DNA of 35,626 nt from Streptomyces boluensis (GCF_009908195.1 NZ_JAAAHS010000031.1:1-35626), one strand, 5' to 3'. Shown: positions 8,262 to 16,488, numbered from the stretch's first letter. Translations and numbers: made by a program. The notes: generated from the letters alone by a model not told the origin.

Positions 8262-9584
8262 ATGACTGTCCGGCGACGTCCTCAGCTCTCCCGTCCGCTC
8301 AAGACCGCCACGCTCGTGGCGATGGCTCTGGCGGCGGTCGCGTCGTCGGCGGTCGGCTGCGGCGCGCTCCCTGGAAGCGCGGGGGGATCCAGGGAGCCCG
8401 TGGTCGTCATGACCTGGGCGCCCGACAAGACCCGCGCGACCAACGTGCCCGGAATGCCCGCTCTCGCGCGGGCCTACGCGCGCTGGACGAACGCCCACGG
8501 CGGGCTGAACGGCCGCAAGCTCAAGGTCCTCACCTGCAACGACCACAACGACTCGGTGGGCGCCGCGAAGTGCGCCCGGCGCGCGGTCAAGGCGAAGGTG
8601 ACCGCCGTGGTCGGCTCCTACAGCCAGCACGGCCAGGCGTTCCTGTCCCCTCTGGAGGCCGCGGGCATCCCGTACATCGGCGGGTACGGCCTCGCCGAGG
8701 AGGAGTTCGTCAGCCCGCTGTCGTACCCGGTCAACGGGGGTCTGGTGGCGCTGCTCGCCGGGAACGGGCGGCAGTTGGCGCGGGAGTGCGCGCGGGTCTC
8801 GCTGGTGCGGCCCGACACGCTCGCCGGGGACCTGCTGCCCGCGCTGCTCAACTCCGGCCTCGCGCAGGGCAAGCGGCGGCCCGCGGCGGACATCCTGGCG
8901 GCGGAGGACTCCGGCGACTACACGCTGCAGGCCGAACGGGCCCTTGCCGGGGCGGGCGCCGACCGCTCCGTGGCCGGCACGCTCGGCAAGGCGGGCGCGG
9001 CGGAACAGGCCCGCGAGGGCTGTGTCACGGCCGCGCTCGGGGACCGTACGGACAGCTTCTTCGACTCGTTCCGGCGCACCCAGGAGGACTACCAGAAGGT
9101 ACGGATCTCCTCCGTGCTCGGCAGCGTCGACCAGACCTCGGTGGACCGCACGGGCGGCGCCTCGGGGCCGTACGAGGGCGCGTACGTGACGAGTTGGTAC
9201 CCGGCGGCGGACGACGCGCGCTGGGGGAAGCTGCGCCAGGTCGTACGGGAGCAGGCCTTCGGGGACCACCGGATCGACCCGTCCAACGCCGGGGTGCAGA
9301 CGACGTGGATCGCGTACACCGTGTTCCGGCAGGTCGTGGAGTCGCTCGGGGACGGCGAGGTGAGCGCCCGGAGCGTGTCGCGGGCGCTGAACGACGGGGT
9401 CCGGGTCGACACCGGCGGGCTGACGCCGACGCTGAGCTGGCGGTTCGAGGACACCATCGCGGCGCGCGAGTACCCGCGCCTGGTCAACGCGAACGTCACG
9501 TTCCAGGTGGTCCGCGACGGCCGTCTGGTGGCGGCCCGTGAGAGCGCCGTGGACGTGTCGCGGACCCTCGAACAGGCCTCGTAG
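8262..9584 (+). CDS. Periplasmic-binding (branched-chain amino acid type) lipoprotein
   Basis: 440 residues, Leu/Ile/Val-binding-type (type I periplasmic-binding) fold. A lipoprotein signal peptide is clear: basic RRRPQLSRPLK, a hydrophobic core, and a lipobox ending AVGC near residue 33. The mature part opens with the VVVMTWAP strand, followed by ARWTNAHGGLNGRKLKVLTC and a paired V-x-A-V-V-G-S-Y motif, all typical of this class. No permease or ATPase genes are adjacent, so it is an orphan binding protein or a sensor. The ATG follows a GGAAGGG site. Confidence 0.88.
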   Translation: MTVRRRPQLSRPLKTATLVAMALAAVASSAVGCGALPGSAGGSREPVVVMTWAPDKTRATNVPGMPALARAYARWTNAHGGLNGRKLKVLTCNDHNDSVGAAKCARRAVKAKVTAVVGSYSQHGQAFLSPLEAAGIPYIGGYGLAEEEFVSPLSYPVNGGLVALLAGNGRQLARECARVSLVRPDTLAGDLLPALLNSGLAQGKRRPAADILAAEDSGDYTLQAERALAGAGADRSVAGTLGKAGAAEQAREGCVTAALGDRTDSFFDSFRRTQEDYQKVRISSVLGSVDQTSVDRTGGASGPYEGAYVTSWYPAADDARWGKLRQVVREQAFGDHRIDPSNAGVQTTWIAYTVFRQVVESLGDGEVSARSVSRALNDGVRVDTGGLTPTLSWRFEDTIAAREYPRLVNANVTFQVVRDGRLVAARESAVDVSRTLEQAS

Positions 9585-9606
9585 CCAAGGCCTTTGAGCT
9601 GGCCCC

Positions 9607-11559
9607 TCAGAGCTGGATCGGGACGCGCTTCGTCAGGCCGTACTCGCCCGCGATGGCGTTCCACAGGGACGCCGCCTGCTGCTTCGCCTTGGTCGCGTCG
9701 CCGCTGGCCTTGACGGCGGCGGCACGGTGGGCGGTGGAGCGCGGCTTGCCCTTGTGGCAGCCCTTCTTGGCGGCCACCTGGTCGGCCCACGCGGCGTAGT
9801 GGTTGTCGGCCGAAGCGGACGACTTCCAGGCCTTGTTGAGGGCTCCGGTGAGCGCGGCGTTGTCCGGCAGCTTGTCGACCTTCAGCTGGGCGAGGCGGGT
9901 CACCAGGTCGTTGCGCTGCTTCGCGGCGCCCCGCAGGTCGGTGGCCGCCTTGCCGAGGTTGCGGCAGCGCTCGATGCTTTTGACCGAGTTGATCACCGCG
10001 TCCCGGCTGTCGTTGCTCTCGGCGAGCAACGCGTCGAGCGCGACGGCCTGTTCCTCGGCCGGGTCGGCGGTCGGCGACGGCTTCTGGGAGGCGGGAGCGG
10101 ACTCCCCGGCGTTCTTCGGCTCGTCCTTCTTCTCGTCGTCGCCGCCCGTGGCGATCAGCGCGCCCGCACCCACGCCGAGCACGGCGATGGCGACGCCGAT
10201 CGCGGCGAACAGCGGCAGCTTGGAGCCGGTACGACGCGACGACGGCGCGGGCGGACCGGCGAACTGCTGCTGCCCCGCGAACTGTTGCTGTCCCGCGAAC
10301 TGCTGCTGCGGGCCCGGCTGCGGCTGCGCGCCCTGGAAGGCCGGCATCTGCTGCGTGGAGTCGGCGCCGCCCCCGGCCGGTTCGCTGCGGAAGAGGCTGT
10401 CGAACTCGGCGGGCGGCTGCCGGTCGCCGGGCGCGCCGGGCCGGATCCCGAACGGGGCGGTGGCGGGCGCGGGCGGGACCGGCGCGATGTACTGCGTCGC
10501 CTCGGAGTCGGGGCCGCCACCGGGAGCGCCGGGCGGCGACTGGCGCCCGAGGAACTGGGTGGAGTCGGCGGCGGGCGCCTCCGGCGGCAGCGCGCCGGGC
10601 AACGGGGCGCTCTGCGGGGGCTGTTCAGCGCTCTGCTGCGGCGGCTGCGGCACCGACGACAGGTACTGCGTGGCCTCGGCGTCGGCGGTCGGCGGCAGCG
10701 GGGCCCCGCCCTGCGCGGGCGGCGGCAGCGGCGCGCCCTGCTGGGACTGTCGCGGCTCCGGGAGCGCGGCACCGGGCTGGCCCTGGTGCTGCTGCGGGAG
10801 CGCGGTGCCCGACTGCGAGCGGTACGGCTGCGGCAGCGCGTCACCGGACTGCGGCTGCGAGGGCAGCGCACCCAGCGGCTGCACCGGCGGAAGCGCCCCG
10901 TCCGGCACCTGCGGCGACTGCTCGTACGGTTGGGGCTGCTGCGGCTGCTCGTACGGCTGGGGCTGCTGCGGCTGCTCGTACGGCTGGGCCTGCGGCTGCT
11001 GCTCGTACGGCTGGGCCTGCGGCTGCTGCTCGTACGGCTGGGCCTGCGGCTGCTGCTCGTACGGCTGGGCCTGCGGCTGCTGCTCGTACGACTGCTGCTG
11101 CGGCTGTCCGTACGGCTGCGCCTGTGGCTGCGCCTGTGGCTGCTGCGGGAATCCGGGTGCCTGCGGCTGCTGCTCGTACGGCTGCTGCTGCGGCTGCCCG
11201 TACGGCTGGGGCGGCTGCGGCTGCCCGTAAGCGGAGGAGTCCTGTCCGTACGACGGCTGCTGGCCCTGCGGGGCGTACGGCTGCTGGCCCTGCGGGGCGT
11301 ACTGCTGCTGCGGGGCGGCGGGTGGTTCCTGGCCCCAGGCCTGGCCGGGGGCGAAGTGGTCGCCCTGGCCGTAGGAGGGCGCGGCCTGCGGTGCCTCGGG
11401 GCCCCAGGGCTGCCCCCACGGGGTGCCGCCGGCGGGTATCGCCTGCTCGCCGTAGGTGCCCGGTATCAGAGGCTCTCCGCCGTCGGCGGGCAGCACGACG
11501 CCTTCGTGCGCGGGCCGCGCACCGGGCTGCGGCTCCTCGCCCTGTCCGCTCTGCGTCAC
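9607..11559 (-). CDS. Pro/Gln-rich repeat membrane protein
   Basis: 650 residues from a GTG with AGGAG 5 nt upstream. Residues 1-430 are disordered and rich in Pro, Gln, Gly and Ala, including a block of 9-residue repeats (PYEQPQQPQ and PYEQQPQAQ forms, bases about 10918-11088). One transmembrane helix, LFAAIGVAIAVLGVGAGALI, lies near residue 455 after RRTGSKLP. The ~170-residue C-terminal domain is helical with two Cys (RCRNLG and KKGCHKG), possibly disulphide-bonded outside the cell. The topology is a long cytoplasmic Pro-rich tail, one TM helix and an extracytoplasmic helical domain. No enzyme family recognised. Similar proteins are common in Streptomyces and may anchor cell-envelope or division complexes; that is inference. 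Confidence 0.85.
   Translation of the reverse strand: MTQSGQGEEPQPGARPAHEGVVLPADGGEPLIPGTYGEQAIPAGGTPWGQPWGPEAPQAAPSYGQGDHFAPGQAWGQEPPAAPQQQYAPQGQQPYAPQGQQPSYGQDSSAYGQPQPPQPYGQPQQQPYEQQPQAPGFPQQPQAQPQAQPYGQPQQQSYEQQPQAQPYEQQPQAQPYEQQPQAQPYEQQPQAQPYEQPQQPQPYEQPQQPQPYEQSPQVPDGALPPVQPLGALPSQPQSGDALPQPYRSQSGTALPQQHQGQPGAALPEPRQSQQGAPLPPPAQGGAPLPPTADAEATQYLSSVPQPPQQSAEQPPQSAPLPGALPPEAPAADSTQFLGRQSPPGAPGGGPDSEATQYIAPVPPAPATAPFGIRPGAPGDRQPPAEFDSLFRSEPAGGGADSTQQMPAFQGAQPQPGPQQQFAGQQQFAGQQQFAGPPAPSSRRTGSKLPLFAAIGVAIAVLGVGAGALIATGGDDEKKDEPKNAGESAPASQKPSPTADPAEEQAVALDALLAESNDSRDAVINSVKSIERCRNLGKAATDLRGAAKQRNDLVTRLAQLKVDKLPDNAALTGALNKAWKSSASADNHYAAWADQVAAKKGCHKGKPRSTAHRAAAVKASGDATKAKQQAASLWNAIAGEYGLTKRVPIQL
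10918..11088. repeat. 27-bp coding tandem repeats
   Basis: At least six 27-bp units in a row: two of one type (encoding PYEQPQQPQ) and four nearly identical ones from 10981 (encoding PYEQQPQAQ). Both have the same period, so the 9-residue unit has expanded in frame. Confidence 0.9.
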
Positions 11560-11624
11560 CGGGACTCCTACATATGGGGGGACCTGCTCAATCGTCGGCT
11601 CACGCTACCGGGTCCTCCGTCAGG

Positions 11625-11640
11625 GGTGCTACGCAGCACC
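11625..11640. promoter_or_regulatory. Short hairpin upstream of the Pro/Gln-rich gene
   Basis: Perfect 6-bp inverted repeat GGTGCT-ACGC-AGCACC in the 166-bp gap between the XRE regulator's 3' end and the membrane-protein start. It could be a weak terminator of the regulator gene (both genes run on the minus strand) or part of the downstream leader. Confidence 0.4.
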
Positions 11641-11644
11641 TTCC

Positions 11645-11673
11645 CTTGTCCGCCCCTTGTCCGCGCTTGTCCG
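11645..11673. promoter_or_regulatory. Three phased CTTGTCCG direct repeats
   Basis: CTTGTCCG occurs at 11645, 11656 and 11666, spaced 11 and 10 bp (about one helical turn), 85-115 bp upstream of the minus-strand gene starting at 11559. The phasing puts all three on one face of the DNA, as expected of cooperative regulator binding. Confidence 0.5.
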
Positions 11674-11725
11674 TTCGGTGACCTGCCAAGGGCCCGTACC
11701 CGCCGCCCCGGCGACGTGGCGGGAC

Positions 11726-13114
11726 TCACGCCGCCCGCGCCTCCAGGCGGGACCCGAACTCGCGTACCGCGGGTTCGGCGCGGAACGGTTCGAGCCGGGC
11801 CCGGAAGTCCTCCAGGTACTCGGCGCCCCGGTTGGAGCGGAGCGTGCCGAGCAGCTCGACCGCGCGCGTGCCGGTGTGGCAGGCGAGCTCGACCTCGCGC
11901 TGCTGCACCTGCGCGGTGGCGAGCAGGACGAGCCCGATCGCGCGGCGCCTCGCCTTGGACTCGGGGTGCCCGTCGACGGACTCCCGCGCGGCCTGCGCGG
12001 CGGCCTCGGCCTGGCCCAGGTCACGGTGGCAGTGCGCCAGCTCGTCGGCCAGATACGCCTCGTCGAAGTGCCTGATCCACACCGGATCATCGCCCGCCGA
12101 GCCCGCCGAGTCCGCCCGGTCCAGCGCGGCCCGCGCCAGGCCCGCCACCGTCTGGGTCGTCCGCGCGTCCCCGAGCAGGGCGTGCCCGCGCGCCTCCGCC
12201 GCGTAGAACATCGCCTCGGCCCGCGGCGTGACCCGGCCGCGCGCACCCTCCTGCGCGGCCCTGGCCAGCTGGGCGATCTCCCGCGGGTTGCCGAGCTGCG
12301 CGGCGAGGTGGCTCATGGACGCGGCCAGTACGTACCCGCCGTAGCCCCGGTCGCCGGCGGCCTGGGCGAGCCGCAGGGCCTGGATGTAGTACCGCTGGGC
12401 GAGGCCCGGCTGACCGGTGTCCACGGCCATGTACCCGGCGAGTTCGGTGAGCCGGGCGACGGCCGCGAACAGCTCGCGCCCCACGGCCTCGCGGTACGAG
12501 CCGGCGAGCAGCCCGGACACCACCGAGTTGAGGTAGTGCACGACGACCGGGCGGACGTGCCCGCTGCCGTACTGGTGGTCGAGCTGGACCAGGGAGTCGG
12601 TCATCGCGCGGACCGCCGCGACGTCCGCGCGGCCGACGCGGGACCCGGCGGTCCTGGCGACCTGGGTGTCCGCCGCCGTGATCAGCCAGTCCCTGCTGGG
12701 CTCGACGAGGGCGGATGCGGCGACCGTGGAACCGGAGAGGAAGTCGCGCCGCCCCACATCGCTGCGCCACAGCTCGCAGACCTGCTCCACGGCGCCGAGC
12801 ACGGTCGGCGAGAACTGGAGGCCGACGCCGGAGGCGAGGTTCTTGCCGTTGGCCATCCCGATCTCGTCGATGGTGACGGGGCGGCCGAGCTTGCGGCCGA
12901 TGGCCTCGGCGATGATGCCGGGCGCCCGGCCGCGCGGCTGCTGTCCGCGCAGCCAGCGGGCCACGGACGTCTTGTCGTAGCGGAGGTCGAGGTTGTGCTC
13001 GGCGCCGCACATGTTGACGCGGCGGGCGAGCCCGGCGTTGGAGCAGCCGGCCTCCTGGATGAGCGACTGCAGCCGTTCATTGGGCTGCCGAGCTACGAGC
13101 GGCCTTGCGGCCAT
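11726..13114 (-). CDS. XRE-like transcriptional regulator with TPR-like C-terminus
   Basis: 462 residues. The N-terminal ~75 form an atypical helix-turn-helix (NERLQSLIQEAGCSNAGLAR, then YDKTSVARWLRGQQPRGRAP). A linker with DVGRRDFLSGS near residue 122 follows, then a helical TPR-like region to the end (repeated A/L-rich pairs such as RYYIQALRLAQAAGD and AYLADELAHCHRDLGQAEAA). This build is shared by Streptomyces developmental and antibiotic regulators of the NsdA type; membership is by resemblance. The ATG has AGGGGG 7 nt upstream. It is divergent from the primase-polymerase-like gene, and a palindromic element lies 67-87 bp upstream. Confidence 0.88.
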   Translation of the reverse strand: MAARPLVARQPNERLQSLIQEAGCSNAGLARRVNMCGAEHNLDLRYDKTSVARWLRGQQPRGRAPGIIAEAIGRKLGRPVTIDEIGMANGKNLASGVGLQFSPTVLGAVEQVCELWRSDVGRRDFLSGSTVAASALVEPSRDWLITAADTQVARTAGSRVGRADVAAVRAMTDSLVQLDHQYGSGHVRPVVVHYLNSVVSGLLAGSYREAVGRELFAAVARLTELAGYMAVDTGQPGLAQRYYIQALRLAQAAGDRGYGGYVLAASMSHLAAQLGNPREIAQLARAAQEGARGRVTPRAEAMFYAAEARGHALLGDARTTQTVAGLARAALDRADSAGSAGDDPVWIRHFDEAYLADELAHCHRDLGQAEAAAQAARESVDGHPESKARRRAIGLVLLATAQVQQREVELACHTGTRAVELLGTLRSNRGAEYLEDFRARLEPFRAEPAVREFGSRLEARAA

Positions 13115-13180
13115 GGCGTACCCCCTGTGTGCGCCGGAAGAATGCGTCCCCGACGATCAGTGCCCATCGGGTGCGGGAAA

Positions 13181-13201
13181 ATGCGGAACAATTTCCGGCA
13201 T
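13181..13201. promoter_or_regulatory. Inverted repeat upstream of XRE regulator
   Basis: ATGCGGAA and TTCCGGCAT flank a short AT-rich centre, making a near-perfect palindrome with one bulged base; the inner CGGAA-CAAT-TTCCG is perfect. It lies in the divergent region and is a plausible (auto)operator. CATAGC is repeated with 10-bp spacing just to its right. Confidence 0.45.
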
Positions 13202-13404
13202 AGCGCGACATAGCTGCTGTACGGCCGGTTCGCGGTTCCCTTGAGCTGGCTACCCACCCCGGCGGCCGATCCGCGTGCGCGCCCCCGGCCGTGCACCCAT
13301 GCGCCCCGCGTGCGGAAACGATGCGCCGGACCGTCGGCGGCGGCAGTGGAGCTCTCGCGCACAAGTGGGCGTAACCCCAGGTGGCGGCGGGAGTTGAGTT
13401 CTGC

Positions 13405-14064
13405 GTGGAAGAGACCATCGGAGTCACCGGAGCCGCGCAGATCCCCCAGCAGCGCGGCGAGCAACTGCTCGACACCGCGGTGCGGTACGCGGAAGAGCGG
13501 CACTGGGACGTGTTCCCCGGCACCTGGCTTGAGGCGGTGGACGGCGTCGACCACTGCTCCTGCGGGGACCGTTCGTGCGCGCTGCCCGGCGCGCATCCGG
13601 CGCGCGAGGACTGGGCGGCCCAGGCGACCGGCAGTGCCACCTCGGCCCGCAAGGCGTGGTCCGCGCGGCCGCGGGCGTCGATCCTGCTGCCGACGGGGCG
13701 CACCTTCGACGCCCTCGACGTGCCGGAGACCGCCGGGTTCCTGGCGCTTGCCCGGATGGAGCGGATGGACCTGGCGCTCGGCCCGGTCACGCTCACGCCG
13801 AACCGCCGGATGCAGTTCTTCGTGCTGCCCGGCGCCGCCGCCAAGGCCCCTGATCTGGTACGGAAGTTGGGCTGGCCGGCGGCCTCGCTCGACCTGCGCA
13901 CGCTCGGCGAGGGCGACTGGGTGGCGGCGCCGCCGACCCGCTTCGGCGGCCGCGGCGCGGTCCAGTGGGCCCGCCGCCCCACCCCCGCGAACCGCTGGCT
14001 GCCGGACGTCGAGGAAGTGGTCAGCCCGCTGGCGTACGCGTGCGGGCGGGAGCGGCACGCGTAG
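13405..14064 (+). CDS. Bifunctional primase/polymerase-like domain protein
   Basis: 219 residues resembling the N-terminal half of a prim-pol (archaeo-eukaryotic primase) domain: AVRYAEERHWDVFPGTWLEA, a CSCGDRSCALPGAHPAREDW stretch with a CxC-x4-C cluster, KAWSARPRASILLPTGRTFD, and a late APPTRFGGRGAVQWARRP. In full-length prim-pols this part carries the catalytic acidic residues, but here an intact D-x-D or D-x-E metal site is not obvious, so it may be a non-catalytic relative. The GTG at 13405 is preferred (GGGAG upstream); an in-frame GTG at 13381 would add eight residues. It ends just before a strong terminator and is divergent from the XRE regulator. Confidence 0.82.
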   Translation: MEETIGVTGAAQIPQQRGEQLLDTAVRYAEERHWDVFPGTWLEAVDGVDHCSCGDRSCALPGAHPAREDWAAQATGSATSARKAWSARPRASILLPTGRTFDALDVPETAGFLALARMERMDLALGPVTLTPNRRMQFFVLPGAAAKAPDLVRKLGWPAASLDLRTLGEGDWVAAPPTRFGGRGAVQWARRPTPANRWLPDVEEVVSPLAYACGRERHA

Positions 14065-14088
14065 GGCCTGTACGCGCGGACGTGACCT

Positions 14089-14121
14089 GCGGAGCCCGCC
14101 CCCTGAGGGGGCGGGCTCCGC
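14089..14121. terminator. Strong hairpin terminator
   Basis: Perfect 15-bp stem (GCGGAGCCCGCCCCC paired with its complement) around a 3-base TGA loop, 25 bp after the prim-pol-like stop. The opposing hydrolase gene ends at 14211, so it may serve both strands. No U-tract follows, which is normal in Streptomyces. Confidence 0.9.
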
Positions 14122-14210
14122 ATCGTCGCGAGGGACGCGCGGGACACACGGGGCGGCCTGAGACTGGCCGCGCCCGGGCCCCTCCCGCCTGCCGGAGGTC
14201 CTGGGCGCGG

Positions 14211-15071
14211 TCAGCCGATGAGGACGCCGTCCAGGAACGGTTCGATCGCGGTGCGCCAGCCGTCCGGCTGGTCGTAGTGGATGAGGTGTCCGGCGTCGGG
14301 CACCTCCGCGTACCTCCCGCGGGGCAGGACGCGGACCATCTCCTGGGCCTCGGCCCGGCCCAGCTCGCCGTCGAGTCCGCGCACGACCAGGGCCGGGCAC
14401 CGCACCTGGGCCAATTCTTCCCAGTGCGCGTCGTACACCCACGTCGCCCGGCTCGTGAGCATCTGCTCGGGGTCGAAGACGGGGCGCCAGCCGTCCTCGG
14501 AGTGGGTCATCACCTCGGCGTAGAACTCCCCGCGGGCGGGGTTGGGGCGCTCCACCCAGGGGTCGTCCTCGCCGAACCACTTGCGGACGTCGGCGAGCGT
14601 GGCGAAGGGCAGCGGCCAGGCCTTGAACCAGTCCGTCCACTCGCGCTGCGACGCGGCGCCGAGCGCGGAGGCCCGCATGTCGCAGATGACCAGGCCGCGC
14701 ACCAGGTCGGGCCGGCGGGCCGCCAGCTGCCAGGCGGTGAGGGCGCCCATGGAGTGCCCGATCAGCACGGCCGGGGCGAGGCCGAGCTGCACGAGGGCGG
14801 CCTCGGCGTCGTCGACATAGGCCTCCCGGTCGTACGGCCCCTGCGGAGGTTTGTCGCTCTGGCCGTGGCCGCGCTGGTCGAGGGCTACCGGGCGGTGGCG
14901 CTCGGCGAGCCAGCGGGCGGTGTCCGCCCAGTGCGAGGCCCGGCCCATCAGCCCGTGCAGCAACAGCACGCCGGGCGCCTGCTCGGCCTCCCGGGTCTTG
15001 GGTGGGTCGGTGAACTCCCAGGCGGCCAGCCGTGTGCCGCCCGCCCCACTCACGTCGATGCGCCGCACCAT
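14211..15071 (-). CDS. Alpha/beta-fold hydrolase
   Basis: 286 residues. The oxyanion strand-loop is VLLLHGLMGRASHW, the nucleophile elbow is GHSMG (Ser near residue 103), the acid residue is likely in the VVRGLDGELG stretch, and the catalytic His is in PDAGHLIHYD. The family covers esterases, C-C hydrolases and haloperoxidase-like enzymes; the cap sequence (DWFKAWPLPFATLADVRKWF) does not fix the substrate. The ATG at 15071 is set by AGGGGG about 10 nt upstream. A candidate LexA box and a second inverted repeat lie in its promoter region, so DNA damage may control it. Confidence 0.92.
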   Translation of the reverse strand: MVRRIDVSGAGGTRLAAWEFTDPPKTREAEQAPGVLLLHGLMGRASHWADTARWLAERHRPVALDQRGHGQSDKPPQGPYDREAYVDDAEAALVQLGLAPAVLIGHSMGALTAWQLAARRPDLVRGLVICDMRASALGAASQREWTDWFKAWPLPFATLADVRKWFGEDDPWVERPNPARGEFYAEVMTHSEDGWRPVFDPEQMLTSRATWVYDAHWEELAQVRCPALVVRGLDGELGRAEAQEMVRVLPRGRYAEVPDAGHLIHYDQPDGWRTAIEPFLDGVLIG

Positions 15072-15114
15072 GTCCTGGCACCCCCTCGCTACGGGCCCGC
15101 GTTCGCCGATCGGT

Positions 15115-15136
15115 CTCGTACGTCCCACCGTACGAG
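15115..15136. promoter_or_regulatory. Inverted repeat CTCGTACG-N6-CGTACGAG
   Basis: Perfect 8-bp arms around a 6-bp spacer, 44-65 bp upstream of the hydrolase ATG. The size and symmetry suit a dimeric repressor such as a TetR or GntR protein. Confidence 0.55.
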
Positions 15137-15143
15137 CACGTTA

Positions 15144-15159
15144 TCGAACCCCCATTCGA
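15144..15159. promoter_or_regulatory. Candidate LexA (SOS) box
   Basis: TCGAAC-CCCC-ATTCGA matches the actinobacterial LexA consensus TCGAAC-N4-GTTCGA at 11 of 12 fixed positions. It lies 73-88 bp upstream of the hydrolase start. Confidence 0.6.
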
Positions 15160-15320
15160 GAACGTCGATTTCGGCGGGAACACCCCTCGTTCGAGTGACC
15201 ACGCTCAAGGGTTGACGGGTGCGGCCGAGGGGAGATCTTCAACGGGAGGCGGGCCGCTCGGGGAAACCGGTCCGCGGGTACTGACCTTGAGAGCTCGGGG
15301 CTCCGGGTCAGCGCAGGGGA

Positions 15321-15362
15321 GGACAGGCCTCGGCGTCGCAAGGCGCCGAGGCTCTCCTGTCC
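15321..15362. terminator. Long imperfect hairpin, possible terminator
   Basis: GCCTCGGCG/CGCCGAGGC (9 bp) around an 8-nt loop, extended outward by GGACAG/CTGTCC after a 3-nt bulge. It is about 270 bp beyond the dmdR1 stop on the minus strand, far for a simple terminator, so it may end a longer 3' UTR or a separate RNA. Confidence 0.55.
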
Positions 15363-15631
15363 CGCACAGCACGTCGTCCGGCACATCGTTCGGCACATCG
15401 TCCCGCCCCTCCCCGAACCGGTGGAGCCACCCGCGCGCCGACGCGCGCCCAGGCGTTATGCCTCACGCGCCAGCCTTGCACGCAAATCGCCCGGCCGCTG
15501 CGATTCCGCACAGTGAATCCAGGAATCGTACGGCCAAGGGGCGCCGCCCGTAGGGCAGTTGGGACAGCCGTGCCCCCTGGTGCGCCACGAGAGCCGACCG
15601 ACCGCTCAGCGTGCGGTCAGCGCTCCTGCGG

Positions 15632-16324
15632 CTAGCGCTTCGCCACGAAGACGTGCGAGGCGATGTCGGCCTCCAGCTCGGCGGCCTCGCCGCTGCTGCC
15701 GACCAGGACGCCGCCCGGCGACTGCGTCACGCTCACGACCGCGCCCGGCTGCACCCCGGCCCGCCGCAGCGTGTACATCAGCTGGGCGTCCGTCTGGATG
15801 GGCTCGCCGATGCGGCGCACCACGACCGTCTTGCCGTCCGCGCCCGGGTCCAGGTCGGCGAGGCTGACCATGCCCTCGTCGAGGAACGGGTCGGCCTCGG
15901 CCTTCTCGCCCAGCTCCTCGAGGCCCGGGATCGGGTTGCCGTACGGCGACTCGGTGGGGTGGCGAAGGAGCTCCAGGACGCGGCGCTCCACGGCCTCGCT
16001 CATCACGTGCTCCCAGCGGCAGGCCTCGGCGTGCACCTGCTCCCACTCCAGGCCGATCACGTCGACGAGCAGACACTCGGCGAGCCGGTGCTTGCGCATC
16101 ACGCGGGTGGCGAGGCGGCGGCCCTCCTCGGTGAGCTCCAGGTGCCGGTCGCTGGCGACGGACACCAGGCCGTCCCGCTCCATGCGTGCCACCGTCTGGC
16201 TGACCGTGGGGCCGCTCTGGTCGAGCCGCTCCGCGATCCGGGCACGCATGGGGACCACACCTTCCTCTTCGAGTTCGAGGATGGTGCGGAGATACATCTC
16301 CGTCGTATCGATCAGTCCGGACAT
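15632..16324 (-). CDS. dmdR1: DtxR/IdeR-family iron-dependent repressor
   Basis: 230 residues, full length for IdeR/DmdR. With Fe2+ it binds iron boxes and represses siderophore (e.g. desferrioxamine) and iron-uptake genes. Winged helix: MYLRTILELEEEGVVPMRAR, then ERLDQSGPTVSQTVARMERD. Metal and dimer domain: RLAECLLVDVIGLEWEQVHA, then CRWEHVMSE with the Cys, Glu and His ligands. An SH3-like C-terminal domain ends the protein (VVVRRIGEPIQTDAQLMYTL onward). The ATG has GAGGGG upstream. The sequence agrees closely with what I recall of S. coelicolor DmdR1. It is divergent from the SIS gene. An antisense open frame covers it (see findings). No iron box was found in its promoter. Confidence 0.96.
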   Translation of the reverse strand: MSGLIDTTEMYLRTILELEEEGVVPMRARIAERLDQSGPTVSQTVARMERDGLVSVASDRHLELTEEGRRLATRVMRKHRLAECLLVDVIGLEWEQVHAEACRWEHVMSEAVERRVLELLRHPTESPYGNPIPGLEELGEKAEADPFLDEGMVSLADLDPGADGKTVVVRRIGEPIQTDAQLMYTLRRAGVQPGAVVSVTQSPGGVLVGSSGEAAELEADIASHVFVAKR

Positions 16325-16458
16325 ACGTGCCCCTCATGCTGTGACAGAAAGAGAGCTGCGGACTCGCTCCGCAGCGTCCTGCGCTGGCCCTGCGTCAATT
16401 CTGACGCATAGCGCCGACAAGCGTGCCGCGCCGGGTGAGACCGCCCGCCGAAGCCGTA

Positions 16459-16488
16459 TTGACAGGGCACTGGTCCAGACCGCACCGT
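16459..16488 (+). promoter_or_regulatory. Promoter with candidate DasR operator, SIS gene
   Basis: A consensus TTGACA at 16459-16464, then a weak -10 CACCGT at 16483-16488 (18-bp spacer). Between them 16469-16484 reads ACTGGTCCAGACCGCA, close to the DasR element (ACTGGTCTAGACCACT-like), with an inverted GGTC/GACC core. A site between -35 and -10 would repress by occlusion. Confidence 0.6.

Larger units (their letters stand above)
15072..15631. other. Intergenic region between hydrolase and dmdR1
   Basis: 560 bp. It holds, from left to right, an inverted repeat (15115-15136), a LexA-like box (15144-15159), a long imperfect hairpin (15321-15362) and a 7-bp inverted repeat CGATTCC/GGAATCG (15501-15528). 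Short frames here lack codon bias and known motifs. A small RNA ending at the 15321 hairpin cannot be excluded. Confidence 0.5.

Noticed and set aside
9727..12075. 782-codon plus-strand open frame
   Set aside because: Antisense of the Pro/Gln-rich protein; the long Leu/Arg repeats are just the complement of the Pro/Gln codons.
13093..15183. 696-codon minus-strand open frame
   Set aside because: Overlaps the prim-pol-like gene and the hydrolase in a wrong frame; Arg/Ala/Pro-rich without motifs.
15372..15631. Possible tRNA or small protein downstream of dmdR1
   Set aside because: No cloverleaf could be drawn, and short frames lack codon bias; left as unexplained intergenic DNA.
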